Below are positions 1 to 10,570 of a DNA stretch of 38,415 bases, in pieces; the first letter of the stretch is position 1, and every line of letters begins with the position of its first letter. Below the pieces are notes generated by a model that saw nothing but the letters and a program-made list of their open reading frames with translations, did no database searches and was not told the DNA's origin. The position numbers were made by a program, and so were the translations under genes. Source of the DNA: Porphyra umbilicalis (Eukaryota; Rhodophyta; Bangiophyceae; Bangiales; Bangiaceae); the NCBI GenBank assembly GCA_002049455.2, contig KV919033.1, forward strand, positions 1-38,415, in the 5' to 3' direction.

Positions 1-57
1 AGTAGGGAACCAGTGTACCAAGCAGAAATAGCTTGCAGACAGAAAGGACAGAAAGCA

Positions 58-3000
58 CTACGAGAAAGACACCGATTCCACGGACCACACGATCGTGGTA
101 CCAACATGACCATCAAGATGCACGACCGCCGACCGCTTCGGAGCCAGTGGGTAGCGGTCATTGTAGGGGTACGCGACGGACGGCTCGAGGATGGAGCACA
201 GCTCCACCGCTGCCATGTCCGGGTCGATCCAGCGGTTGCTCACCTTACGACGCTCCTTCAACAGCCGCCCAGTACAACCGGCACACCAAGCTCTGACAGG
301 AGGTGCAGACGCGCGGTTGGCCACGGCGCTGAGAGGGCTTGCGACGCCGCCACCGCCACTGCTGACGCATCTGTGGCAGTCGCGGATGCCGCCGCGGTCT
401 CCCGCGCGGCTGCGATCCGTCGCTCCGCTGCCTCAAGCTGCTCCCGCGCTTCAAGGCGACGCGAGCGCTTCGGAGGACGCGCGGGACTCGAGGTTGGCTT
501 TTGCAGCAGCCGCTCGTTTAGTAGTCTTTGGCGCTGCCGCTGCACTCGTTGAAAGCCTGAGGGCATCCGCCGCCAGCCCAAATGCCGAGCGCCCTCTTCG
601 CGCGCTGTTGCCACTTGGTGGCGACGGACGAGTCGCCGACGACAGCAGTGAAGCGGACCCGCTGGCTCTGCTGGCGACCGGTGTCGTTGCAGGAGGAGGT
701 TGCGCATCGGCCTCCCCGTTGGCGCCCGCCGCAGCACCAAGAATCTGGGTCGACTTGACCCGCGTGGCCGACGCCTTGACGCCCGCCTTGGAACCCGCCT
801 TGGCTCTTGCATTGGCAACCGACGTGGAACCAACCTTGCCGCTCACCTTGTCCCTGACCTTGGCGCCGCCGTGGCGCTCGCCTTGGGCCACCTTGATGCC
901 CGCCTTGGCGCCCGCCTTGGAGCCCTTCGCTTCCGGCTCTTGGGAACTTCTTTCCGCTGCCGCTTTGGACGTGGCCGGCGCCGACCGCTGGGCAGCGGGG
1001 TCTCGGGGGAGTGGCGGAGGCCGCGAGGATGAGCCAGCTCGGCTCAGCAGGCTGGCAGCAGACCCGTCGCTAGACGCAGCCAGCGGCCTAGGTGCCACCA
1101 AGCGGCCCGGAACGGAAGCAAGCGCGCCGCCGGCGGCGGACTGGTGTGTAGTAGCCGCGGAGCTGGCCACCGACTTTGGTGACCCCTCAAGCGAGGAACG
1201 ACCACCAGGTGGAGGAGGTGACGAGGGGCGAGAGACCGTTGTCCGTGAAACCTCTAAGCCCGGTGAAGGAGCAGGAAGAGCGCGCGCGCTGCCAATGCAT
1301 CCGGTCCACCAGATGGAGAAGATAAACTTGTTGGCCTCCGGGGTAGCCGATGCACTTGTCGCGGCTACAGACGGCGACGGCTCTGAAAGCTTCAAAGAAG
1401 CAACCGCAATGGACGCGGCGCTGGTCGCCGGCTGCGGTGTCGTTGCAGATGGCGGGTGGAAGAAGCTTGCGCGGCGATCGGCGACGGCAAAGTGCAGGCA
1501 GGCAGTGCTGTCCCGGAAGCAGCAGACGGCGCGGCAGCTACAGGTGGTCGACCTCCAGATCTTGATGGCTGGGCGTCAGCACGTGGAGACGGCGCAGTAG
1601 CCACTGGTGTTGCAGCCGTAGCTGCGATAGGCTTAGCCGTCGCACGTGGAGATGGAGAAACAGAATGAGTAGGAGGAGTAGGAGGGCGTGGTGCTTGCGT
1701 ACCAGCCAAAGGTGGTCCAGCCGCAGATGCAGACGGCTTGGTCGTTGCATTTGGAGATGTAGAAACAGCAGGATTAAGAGTGCGTGGTGGAAACGTAGCA
1801 GCCACAATGGGTCAGCCGCAGCTGCAGTTGGCTTGGTCGTTGCAGGCGGAAGTGAAGAAGCAGCAGGAGTAGGGAGGCATGGTCGAGGGGCAGCAACAGA
1901 TGATGACGGTGCCGCAGCTGTGGATGGTGTTGTCGTCGCACGTGAAGATGGACGTGCAGAAAGACTGGTAGAAATTGCTCGAGGTGCAGCAGTTCCAGGA
2001 GCTGCAACCGCAGTGGTATGCGTCGTGGTTGTGGCACGCGCTATGGGAGCTGCAGGATGATGTGCAGGGCGCGCTCGAGGCGCAGCAGCCACCTGTGATA
2101 CAGCAGCAGCTGTGGATGGAGCTGTCGCTGCACATCCAGAGAGCGACGCAGGAGTAGGTGGATATGGTTGAGGCGGTGATGCCGTGGACGCATTTCGACG
2201 AGCTCGGCGAGCCGTCGACGTAGCGCTTTCACGGCCAGTCGCCGCGGCACGGCTGGCGCTTGAGGAAGCTCGCGGCTGCTTTGCCACTGCCGCTCGCGCG
2301 ACTAAAGTCGCTCGGAGTGTGGCAGCCGCCGTCTGTGCGGCAGCCACCGCCGCAGTCGCCCCACTAGGTCTCGTGCTAGCCGAAGGCGCTTGAGGAGCAG
2401 GATGGTCGCGGGGTAGCGGGGCGGGAAGATCGGGCGGCGCCATCCGCACGTGGTGTGTCGGCGGCTGTGAGCCGTTGGCCACCCACCCCGCGGGTCGACG
2501 GGAGCCGCCATAAAATAGCTCACCAGGCCTCCGAGCGTCCGCCTGTTGCAGAGCAAACGCGGATGGCGTCGGTGCAATCCTTGATGCTGCTCGCAACCCG
2601 GACAGCCCGGAGAGAGACGGCCGCTGGGACGTCCGCGACGCAATCGGCGGCAGCACCTTCGGGTTGAACTTGGAAACGTACCCCGATATCGCCGCGTGAG
2701 CCCTCTCGCACTTGTCTACCACCGCCATCAGTTCTCCAAGGCGGCACTCCAGCGTGCTGGAGCAGGCGATGTTCATGTGAGGCAGCACCACCCTCACCGA
2801 ACCGTCCTTGGTCACGTGCTTCGGTCCCCGAGGTGGACGAGGGAGTTATTGACAATGACGTGGAGCGGCCACGGCTTTTCGCACCCGACTTGTCGAGGCC
2901 ACCACGGCAAGCTCAGCCGCGCTCTCGGCCAGGACATCCCGCCCGCCGCAGCCGCGTTTCCGAGCACTGCGACCTTCCTCAGCTGCGTGAGAGGCTCGGG

Positions 3001-3994
3001 GCACTCTAGTACCGTCTTGGCCAACAACACGGCGGTGTCGGTCGGCAGGTAGTCAGTAGGAGGGTGTATGGTCGCCGGCGCGGTGGGCTCCCAGTCGCGC
3101 CGAACCCGCTTGACACGCTTGACGTTGCCCGACGGCCGGGGGTGCCCCGGATGCTCCCGCAGCGAGCTCATCCTCGGTCTCGTCACCGCCGCCGCAGTCA
3201 CTGACGTCCAGCCCAGACAGGGGATCGTCCAAGGTTGGGTACATACGGCCACTGCCGCCCCCAACGGTCTTGCTTGCCAGAGGATGCGATGCAACGGCAC
3301 CTGTATCCGTTGCTGCCCTGCCGGATCCCAACGGTCGGGTCCCGTCGTCTGCAACAGCTGGAGGAGTAAAATCGTCTGCAGCGTCTCCGTCAATGACGGC
3401 CGCTGCGGCTGCTTGCGACATTGCCAGTCGAGCAGCGGCCGTCGTGGGCTGGCCCGGGCGTCCCCAGCAGCACTTGTACCAGCTTCCCGCGCGGAGTCCT
3501 CTCTTTCAGGGGCTGGTTGGGCAGCCCCCGTCCCCTCCCCACCCCCTCCGTCTCCCCTCACATCCTTCTCAGCATCTCCCGTCCTCTCATCACCTTTTCC
3601 CCGCCGTCCCCGTGCGACGGATCCGTCCGCGCGGGCGGCTGGAGGGAGCGGCGTCCGTGACGACCGCGCGTCCGTCAGGATGGAGGCGACCGTCGCCTCC
3701 ATGCAGGATCCGCTCTCCGCGTATCGGTAGACCTGGCCCAACGCATGGGCCGCGGGGCTCTCGCAAATGGCCGCGTCCTCGTAGATGGGCAACCAGAAGA
3801 CTTTGCCGCGCTTGTCGTAGCCCGACACGTGCACGTGCCAGTTGAGGTCGTTGTGGTCTTGGAGAAGAGCTCCACGTGCGTCAGAGAAGCTTGACCTGCT
3901 CCAACGTGACCGAGCCGATGCGCCGCTCCCCGACGGCGTCGACGAAGGACTTGCACGTCGCGAGGGCCGCCTGGTTGACGGCGTCGGACACCAT
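58..3994 (-). pseudogene. Decayed low-complexity gene, unrecognised family
   Basis: Read on the minus strand, protein-like blocks follow one another in changing frames. The first starts at an ATG at 3994 (MVSDAVNQAAL...) and runs to a stop near 3881. A shifted block contains NDLNWHVHVSGYDK and VFWLPIYEDAA, continuing to about 3430. An acidic block lies at 3053-3421. A further block at about 2840-3110 includes RKVAVLGNAAAAGG. At about 2830 the frame shifts again into VTKDGSVRVVLPHMN, which continues into an Ala/Pro/Thr/Ser-rich stretch to about 2040. A Lys/Ala-rich block like histone H1 tails lies at 451-1395 (KAGAKAGIKVAQ, KVRDKVSGKV). The last block is 58-324 (CAGCTGRLLKERRK). Most frame changes are not at homopolymers, so real decay is likely. 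I do not recognise the family. A long plus-strand ORF at 191-1600 overlaps it but looks antisense. Coding strand is moderately sure; function unknown. Confidence 0.4.
1639..2030. repeat. Degenerate tandem repeat, unit about 95-102 bp, four copies
   Basis: Units begin with gtcgtcgca or gtcgttgca at 1639, 1741, 1836 and 1932. Each continues with a gga(g/a)atg-like purine segment, and the first two copies share a gccgcag(c/a)tgcag(t/a) tail segment. Copies have diverged strongly. They lie inside the Ala/Thr/Ser-rich part of the decayed minus-strand gene, so the protein low complexity there probably arose by unit duplication. Confidence 0.5.
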
Positions 3995-4051
3995 TGCGCC
4001 CGGATTAGACGCACACGCACACCAAGACGTAGAACTGAATCTCACGGCGCA

Positions 4052-4195
4052 CCCCCCCCCCCCCCGCAACCCCACACACCACGGCCACCACCGAAACGCC
4101 ACCCCCCCCGCAACCCCTACACACCACGGCCACCACCGAAACGCCACCCCCCCGCAACCGCCAAACACCGCGATCACCACCGTAACCGCCCCCGC
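4052..4195. repeat. C14 run followed by 44-bp minisatellite, three copies
   Basis: A run of 14 C (4052-4065) precedes three copies of a unit starting gcaaccccwacacaccacgg at 4066, 4110 and 4154, an exact 44-bp spacing. The first two copies are almost identical; the third is diverged (cgatcaccaccgtaacc). The unit length is not a multiple of three and each unit carries a C run, so it is unlikely to be coding. It lies just upstream of the decayed gene's first block. Confidence 0.8.
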
Positions 4196-5180
4196 CTCCT
4201 TTGCAAGCCGAGCTGCCAAAGCCACGACGAACAGCCCCACGCGCCAAATCAGATTCACGGCGACGGCGACGCCGCGCGACAGCCGTCGCAGGCCACCGCC
4301 GCGACCCCAACGCAAAAACTGCGGCAAATCGACCGCCGCCACGCGGACACCCGAGAGAATAACAGGGTGGGCCACAACCAAGAGAAACAAACGTCCACCG
4401 TCTTAACCTCGGGCCGCGCGAAAAACGGCCACAGCCGGCACAGATTTGCCCCTAGCGACCCACCCACTCACGGAGCAACGCAGGCTACGTTGGCCCCGGC
4501 GGTGTGATCGGCAATGGGGACAATAAGACGGACAGGGACACGGTAGACACGGGTGCATGCGACCGAAAGCGAGGCAGAGCCAGCGCGGCGCGCCGCGTCG
4601 ATGGTGGTTACGGCGTCCGCTACGGGGACGAGGACGACACAAGAGGGTCCCCGCGACGCCGGACCCGGACGGACCGACCTCGGCGTGCCGTCGGGGCCGC
4701 CGGCAAGGCGTCCCCACGCCTGCAACAGTGCCAGCTGCGAGGCCGGTCGGAGCCCGTGCGCGCGCGCGCGCCACGTGACGCAGAGAAGGCGTAACGGGCA
4801 GTGAAGCAGGCCCCCCGAGCCGGCCACGTGCGGCCCAGGATTGTGGACCTACCCGATCGAAGCACCTGTAGGACCTCGTCCGAGCCCCGTTGCAAGGCTG
4901 GCGCCTCTAGTGCAGGACCCAACGTGCGCTCAATAACGCCCCGGTCCACAAGCTCGATATTGCAGGGCCCCGGAAGCACTGTAATGAGCACCCTGAGGAG
5001 CAGGCGGAAAAATGCGCCAGATCGCTGCAGATTCTGCAGGCGGCCCAGGCCCAATCCAGGCCACCCAAATACCGGCCTGGGGGGGGCGCGAGGAACGGTC
5101 ATTCCTGGCCTCTGATTGGTCAGACGGCCGGCATGGGAGGGAAAGGGCATGTTCGTGCCGTGCCGAGGGTCGCTGAGGGC
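4196..5180. other. No gene recognised
   Basis: Short ORFs on both strands have no conserved look. The only structure seen is an 8-bp inverted repeat (CCCAGGCC at 5044-5051 and GGCCTGGG at 5074-5081, loop 22 nt). GC is high up to about 5100 and then falls. Confidence 0.5.
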
Positions 5181-5981
5181 CAGGAAACGGGGCGATTGGA
5201 GGCCATAGAGGCGGGTGGTCAGACCGTGCCGACAGATCTGAGGTATTCCTGGACCAGTGGATACCCACTATTCAACATGTCCATGTTACCGGTGACGGAG
5301 TTATCCATGCCGATGTCTCTTGGACAGAGTCAAGTACCGACGTTGCAATTAAGGAAGTAATTCCTGTGGCGTGGCTCAAGTCCACTCTGCCGTCCATGAC
5401 GCGCAACTTTGCGTATGATCCCCAACTTGCCTTGCGGCATTTCTCTCGGCTGAACCGTGTTTACGGCCGTACACATAGTGTGGCCGAAATCCGCACAGGC
5501 GACACTGATCGGGAGCGATCCCCCTGTACCAGTGCTCCCCAACGGGCTTCTGGTACCCCGGTGCAACATTGGACTCAGTCCTTCGACGCTTGGTAACAAC
5601 CACCGAGGAGGCAACCGTGGTAATACTACAATGGACCAACACCAGTTGGTACGCTACCGCCATACGCGCATGTTTCGAGTACGAAGTGCTTTTATCAGCA
5701 GATGCAAGGGATGCAAATCCCACACCATGGGCCATGCTGGCCTGCCATTCTACATCGCTATGATGACTGACAGGAACTGCGAAGTAAATACGCTGAGTGT
5801 GCGCGCGAGCGCGGTTGCGGACGCAACTGTCGTACAGACTCTGGTCAGCAATGACCGGGATCCCATCGACCACCTCGGTCGGGCGAACGTGCGCGTAGAA
5901 CGAGCCGCGAGGCTGAGGCGGACATACATCTCCGTGTCGGTGGACGGATCGACATCGGGTCCGTCACCTGCAACGGCGTGA
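5181..5981. other. AT-richer block with protein-like ORFs on both strands
   Basis: This block is less GC-rich than its surroundings. On the plus strand, one frame from about 5222 to the stop at 5596 reads like protein (VFLDQWIPTIQ, VIHADVSWTE, KEVIPVAWLK), followed by a second frame to 5981. On the minus strand, 5376-5873 and its upstream extension also read like protein (SFYAHVRPTEVVDG, IPVIADQSLYDSC). Both cannot easily be genes. No family is recognised on either strand. It may be a fragment of a mobile element. Confidence 0.25.
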
Positions 5982-6065
5982 GCCACGTGCGCCTCGCCGT
6001 TGGCGTTGCCGCCGTCCACCGCCATCGCTGCGGGGTCAATCATGCTGGTACCTGGGTGTACACCC

Positions 6066-6660
6066 TTACCGCCTCCGTACGTAGCCGCAAGGCAAACTGC
6101 CCGCGTCGCCGGCCGTTGCCGCCCTTGCCCGCGCCGCAAGGAGAATCGCCCGCGTCGCCAGGCGAACCGCCCGCGTCGCTGGCCGATGCCGCCCTTGCCT
6201 GCGCCGCAAGGCAAATCGCGCGTGCCGCAAGGCGAATCGCCCGCGTCGCTGGCCGATGCCGCCCTTGCCCGCGCTGCCGGCCCTCGACGCCCGCGCCGCA
6301 AGGCAAACTGCCCGCGCCGCCGGCCGTTGCCGCCCTTGCCCGCGTTGCCGGCACTCGACGCCCGCGGCAAATCGCCCGCGCCGCAAGGCGGACCGCCCGC
6401 GCCGCCGGCCCTCGTCGCCCGCGCCGCAAGGCGAACCGCCCGCGCCGCCGGCCCTCGTCGCCCGCCCGCAAGGCGAACTGCCCGTGCCCCCGGCCTCACC
6501 ACCCGTGCCGCCGCCGCGCTTAGCCGCCAAGTGTGCCGCCCTCGTTGCCGACCTTGCCGCCCCTGCGCCTTTCCGCCCTTGTTCCTTGCCGCCCTTGCCG
6601 CCCTTGCCGCCCTTGCCGCCCTTGCCGCCCTTGCCGCCCTTGCCGCCCTTGCCGCCGTCG
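6066..6660. repeat. Degenerate GC minisatellite ending in a 9-bp tandem array
   Basis: Blocks of the type cgccgcaaggc(a/g)aa(c/t)(t/c)gcccgcg and ccgttgccgcccttgcccg recur many times between 6066 and 6530. The final part (about 6590-6655) is a near-perfect array of the 9-mer cccttgccg, roughly seven copies. Open frames here are by-products of the lack of stop codons in this repeat. Confidence 0.75.
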
Positions 6661-6845
6661 CCGCCGGGCTTGCCGCCCTTGCCGCCGTGCGCGCCGCCCC
6701 CCCCACCCGCGCAAACCCACACTCACCGGGCCCACCACCTCGCGGTGTGCCACCTTGCGGCGGCGCACCCCTACTCAACCTTGCCGTTAGGCAGCGACCT
6801 GTGCGCGAGCACGAAGACACGGGAGGGCCCCGTGCCGATACAACG

Positions 6846-7075
6846 CGGACCCGCACCCCGGCTTCCGCCGTGTCGTCGGGGGAGTCAACACCCCGACGAG
6901 GGCGGCGCCTGCCGTCACGACGACCACCACCCAGCTGGCTGTCCCCGCGTACGCCTCGGTGCTAACCGGCCTGGAGGTGTGAACCCCACCCCACGCTCGG
7001 CACCACGGACCCGCGTCCCGGCTTTCGCCGTGTCGTCGGGGTAGTCAAACCCCCGACGAAGGAGGCGCCACTCGG
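6846..7075. repeat. Direct repeat 160 bp apart, each copy with a 9-bp stem-loop
   Basis: Two copies of about 65 bp start with cggacccgc at 6846 and 7006 and end in ggcgcc. Each contains the stem TCGTCGGGG / CCCCGACGA with a 9-nt loop (6873-6899 and 7033-7059). The loops differ slightly (gagtcaaca and tagtcaaac) but both stems are perfect. No coding frame is convincing. Confidence 0.75.
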
Positions 7076-8489
7076 CGCCGACGACGGTTGCCCCAACACG
7101 TGTTGCACGACGCACCCGCGCACCAACGGGTCTTAACCCCGACGCTCGTCGCCTGTCAACCGACCGTCTGGCCACCACGCCGACGCCGACGCCGACTCGC
7201 CTGCGAGGGCGCGCGTACGCGCAAGCGCCGGTCGGATCCGCCGCGTCAGCTGCCCACCACCCACGCCCACGCGTGTGTGGCGGGACGGTCGCGACCGACG
7301 ACGGCGAACCGCCACCTCCCCCAATCGGGACTGGGCGGCGCGCCCCCCCCCCCCCCCGGCTCCCGCCGCCTGGGCGGCTGCGCCCGCGCGGGCCCGTAAG
7401 GGGCCGCGATCGCCCAATCGGGTTTCACCATCCTCGGATCTCACCGGGACGGTTCGAATCTCGCGTTGGAGGTATGTAGCATATCTCTGCTACCAATTGG
7501 CAATTAGCCACGAGTAGCCCCCTTGACTGGCCGAATCCACGGATGTGTGTGACTCGGCTTGTGGCACGCCCTTTGGGGGGTTACTTCCGCATTGTTTATT
7601 TTTTTATTGCTTGCCTGTCTTATCTGTCTTCCGGCACTCATTACGATCGCTTGATCGGATGGTCGATCGACCAGTGCCGTTGTTTGTATTAAACCACCGT
7701 GGGTCCGGGGTCGCCGTCGTGGGCACCACCCGGCTCCCCATCGGATGCCCTTCAACAAAAGGTCTTCTTCCTCGCCGCGACGGCGATAGAACTCGCTTTA
7801 TTGCTTGGCTACGGTCGGTCTCAGTACACTGGTAATTGAACTAACGTCATTAATACCACAACGTTGACCGACCGGCGACCCAACCCTACTTCTGACCGAG
7901 TGGGGCAGCACGCGGGGTCGACTGTACGCACGCATGGCCGACGAGTCGGTTCCGCCTACAAACACACCTGCTCCGCTGTTCTTTCACTCTTACCCTGCGC
8001 GTAACTGTACAACAGGGCCGAAGACGCTCAAAATGTTCGTTCCGAAGGGGCACCACGGGCAATGCGTACTGTAGTGTTCTTATCGGTTCTCAGGTCCGGT
8101 CTTCCGGGCTGGCTTGCTAGGGTAGCATGTTCGGAAGCCAACGCATCCAACTACTTGGTCCCTTCAAGGGTACGGGGGGCTGTTGCAGTGGTGGCACTTG
8201 CTCGCCGCTGTGGCCTTTCAGGGGCAGAAAACGCAAGAAGGAACCGTGGGCGGGCAGAACGGCGCACATGATCGTAAAATGGAGGCGTTAAAGCACCCAG
8301 TAGCAGACTGTCGAGAAAAAATGTGGTGCAGTCGTATTCCACCCAGAAGGGCGACGCATGCCTCTGTCGTGCACATGCGAAAGAGATGAAAAGAGGCGGG
8401 GAGAGTGTTGCCACCAGACAGCTCCCGCTCCTTTCTGCACCATGAAAGAAGTACAGAGCGTCCTCTGGGAGACCGGCACCGGTGTTTTT
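7076..8489. other. No gene recognised
   Basis: The stretch contains a C15 run (7343-7357), then a lower-GC segment (about 7480-8450) with T-rich patches such as the one near 7598. Short ORFs at 7545-7835 and 8062-8271 show no recognisable motif. Nothing else is supported. Confidence 0.5.
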
Positions 8490-9463
8490 TCAGTAAGTCA
8501 CCGTGGGAACCGCTGTTACAGAGCTCTGAGGCACACCCGCACCGCCGGCGCCCGTGCCGCCGCCACCGGCGCCGCCGCCACCCTCGCCGCCGCCGCCCGC
8601 ACCGCCGCCGGCAACCACAAAGGTCGGCGTATCGTCATCGTCATCGTCGTCCGTCTCCTCCCCAGCGCCGCCGCCGCCCGCGCCGCCACACGCGCCGCCA
8701 CCGGCGCCACCCTCACCGGCACCGCCGGCACTGCCGGCACTACCAGCACCGCCGGCACTTCCGACGCCGCCAGCACTACCGCCGGCACCGCCACCGCCGC
8801 CTGCGCCGCCGGCCCCCCCCTCGCTCGTCGCCGCCGGCTCGCCCGTCGCGTCCGCCGCATCGTCTTCGTCGTCATCCTCCCCCTCACCGCCCCCCCCCCC
8901 GCCACCCCCCCCCGCGGCCGCACCGGCCTCGGCCACCCCCCCCCCGCCTCGTCATCCACCACCCCCGTGTGCGCCGCCACCCCCTGCCGCGCCGCCGCGT
9001 ACGTGCACGGGATGCGCTGCCCCGCCGACGGCGTAAAGACGACAATGTACCCCCCCGGCGTCGGGCGCAAAAACGCGACCGACGGGATGGCCAACCCCGC
9101 GTCCTCATTGATAACCAGCGTCACGGCCGGCGCCGGCTGCGTCGCCGCCCCCCCACGCCCACACACCCGCCGCTGGCTTTCAAAGCCGACGAGGAAGGAC
9201 GCGCCGGCCGGGTTGAGCGCCTCGAACGTTGCGTCGAGGATGTCATCCGCGGCGAGGAGCGCGTCCAGGTCCCCCGCCGCGCCCGACGAGGACGTCACGA
9301 CGGTCATGGCTGAGGCCGACGTGCACGCCGTACCGTCAGACGTGATGGACCCGTGCGGGACGTTGAAGACGCTGGGGGCCACGTTGGAGACGGCCCCAAT
9401 GGCGACGCGCGTCGGGCAGTTGCCTTGGCGGATGAAGCGGGTGTAGCGGCTGTTGCGGAGCAT
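8490..9463 (-). CDS. Unrecognised protein with acidic and glycine-rich C-terminal tail
   Basis: On the minus strand a frame from an ATG at 9463 (MLRNSRYTRFIR) reads as ordinary protein down to about 8950. It includes GNCPTRVAIGAVSN, NPAGASFLVGFES, VTLVINEDAG and GGYIVVFTPSAG, with several Cys. A G run (plus-strand C run near 8935-8946) marks a frame change. The new frame then gives a glycine-rich tail with acidic clusters (EGEDDDEDD and EETDDDDDDD), ending at a stop at 8490-8492 after AVPTVTY. The start is uncertain: the frame stays open upstream and another ATG lies at 9624 in a different frame, in proline-rich sequence. The Cys, Ser and Thr content could fit a secreted or wall protein, but no family is recognised. 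Confidence 0.45.
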
Positions 9464-10570
9464 GGAGCCCTCAAACGCGCGGGCGGTGGCGGGCACCGCC
9501 CCGTCTGGCACGGCGGCGGCGCGGCCGCCGGTGGGGGCGCCCCCCAAAGGAAAGTCACCGACGGCGGCGGCACCGACGGTGGCGGCGGCGGCGGCGGCGC
9601 CGCCACGCCGCTTAGGAAACCCATGGCGCCCGGGTCGGGCGTCGCCGACGGGGCGCGGAGGACGGACAAGCGGCGTGCACACGCGAAGGGGGGAGGGGGG
9701 GACGACGGGCGACGGGCTGCCGCGGGCACTCGGTTGGCGGTGCGACGACCGGGCGGCGAGAGGAGGAGACGGGCGGCGGCGGGGGGGGCAGCGGGCCGCG
9801 TCGCTACTGCCGGCAGGGGCTGTCGGCCAAGACGGGCGCCCGCCGGGCGCCGTTGTAAGCGCCCCCCGCGTCCGCCGACGGGGCGCGCCGGGGGGGCTCG
9901 CAGCGGCAAAGGGGCACCCCACCGCGCTTGTGTCGGTGGGGCGGGGGGGGGGGGGCACGGGAGACGCGGCACCGCCGCTTGCACCGCCCGCGCGCCGGCG
10001 TGGCGCGCGCGGCGGGCCGCGTGGGGGACGCGTTTGGCTGCGGAGCAGACCCCTCTCACGGGGGGTGTGCAACGGCCGTCGCGCCCCCACCGGCACCGCG
10101 GCGGCGGCGGCGCGGCGGGGATGACAGGCGCGCCGCCCCCACCGCGCGGTACGTGGCGCCGCCACCCCACCCCCGCCGGTGGTGAGTCGCGCCGCAACGG
10201 GCGGGCGGGGGGCAGGCGCCAGCCGCCACCGCCGCCGGCGGCGGCACCGCCACGTCGGCGGGCGCGCGGCGGTGGCGGGGGCGCGGGGCACACCCCCCCC
10301 GCCCCCGTCGCGTCACCGCCGCGTCGGCGGGCGCGCGGCGGAGGCGAGGGCGGGGAGCACACACCCCCCGCCCCCGTCGCGTCCCCCCCTCCCCCCCCCC
10401 CCCCCCCCCCCCCCCGTCCCCTTGCGCCGTCGCCCCACACCGCCGCCGCCCGCCGCTGGCAGGCGCCGGCGGGCGGTGCCGCCGCCGCTGCCGACGCGCC
10501 GACGGCCGTGGCCGGCGGGCCGGCTGCCGTAGACACTCACCGCGTACGGAAGGGGCGGCGGCGGCGGCGG
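9464..10570. other. Extremely GC-rich low-complexity stretch
   Basis: Long open frames occur on both strands simply because stop codons are rare here. The minus strand may carry the 5' part of the 8490-9463 gene, but the frame cannot be fixed through the C/G runs. A possible minus-strand splice donor (GTGAGT) lies near 10535. Confidence 0.4.
10253..10415. repeat. 69-bp tandem duplication plus C25 run
   Basis: The segment starting cgtcggcgggcgcgcggcgg is present at 10253 and again at 10322, an offset of 69 bp (23 codons). It is followed by C7, a T and 25 consecutive C (10391-10415). On the minus strand one frame gives the repeated peptide GDATGAGGVC. Confidence 0.75.

Noticed and set aside
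191..1600. 469-codon plus-strand ORF opposite the decayed gene
   Set aside because: Its composition follows from stop-poor GC-rich repeats. The minus strand has the more natural Lys/Ala block and links to better-preserved segments upstream.
6066..6660. Possible CRISPR-like or structured array
   Set aside because: Units are adjacent and degenerate without unique spacers; this is a GC minisatellite.
7430..7480. tRNA-like ggttcgaatc word
   Set aside because: The five bases either side of TTCGAAT do not pair and no A box or cloverleaf can be drawn.
8358..9446. Plus-strand ORFs rich in Pro, Arg and Ser opposite the 8490-9463 gene
   Set aside because: They mirror the Gly/Asp codons of the minus strand and include poly-Pro from C runs; the minus frame reads as ordered protein.
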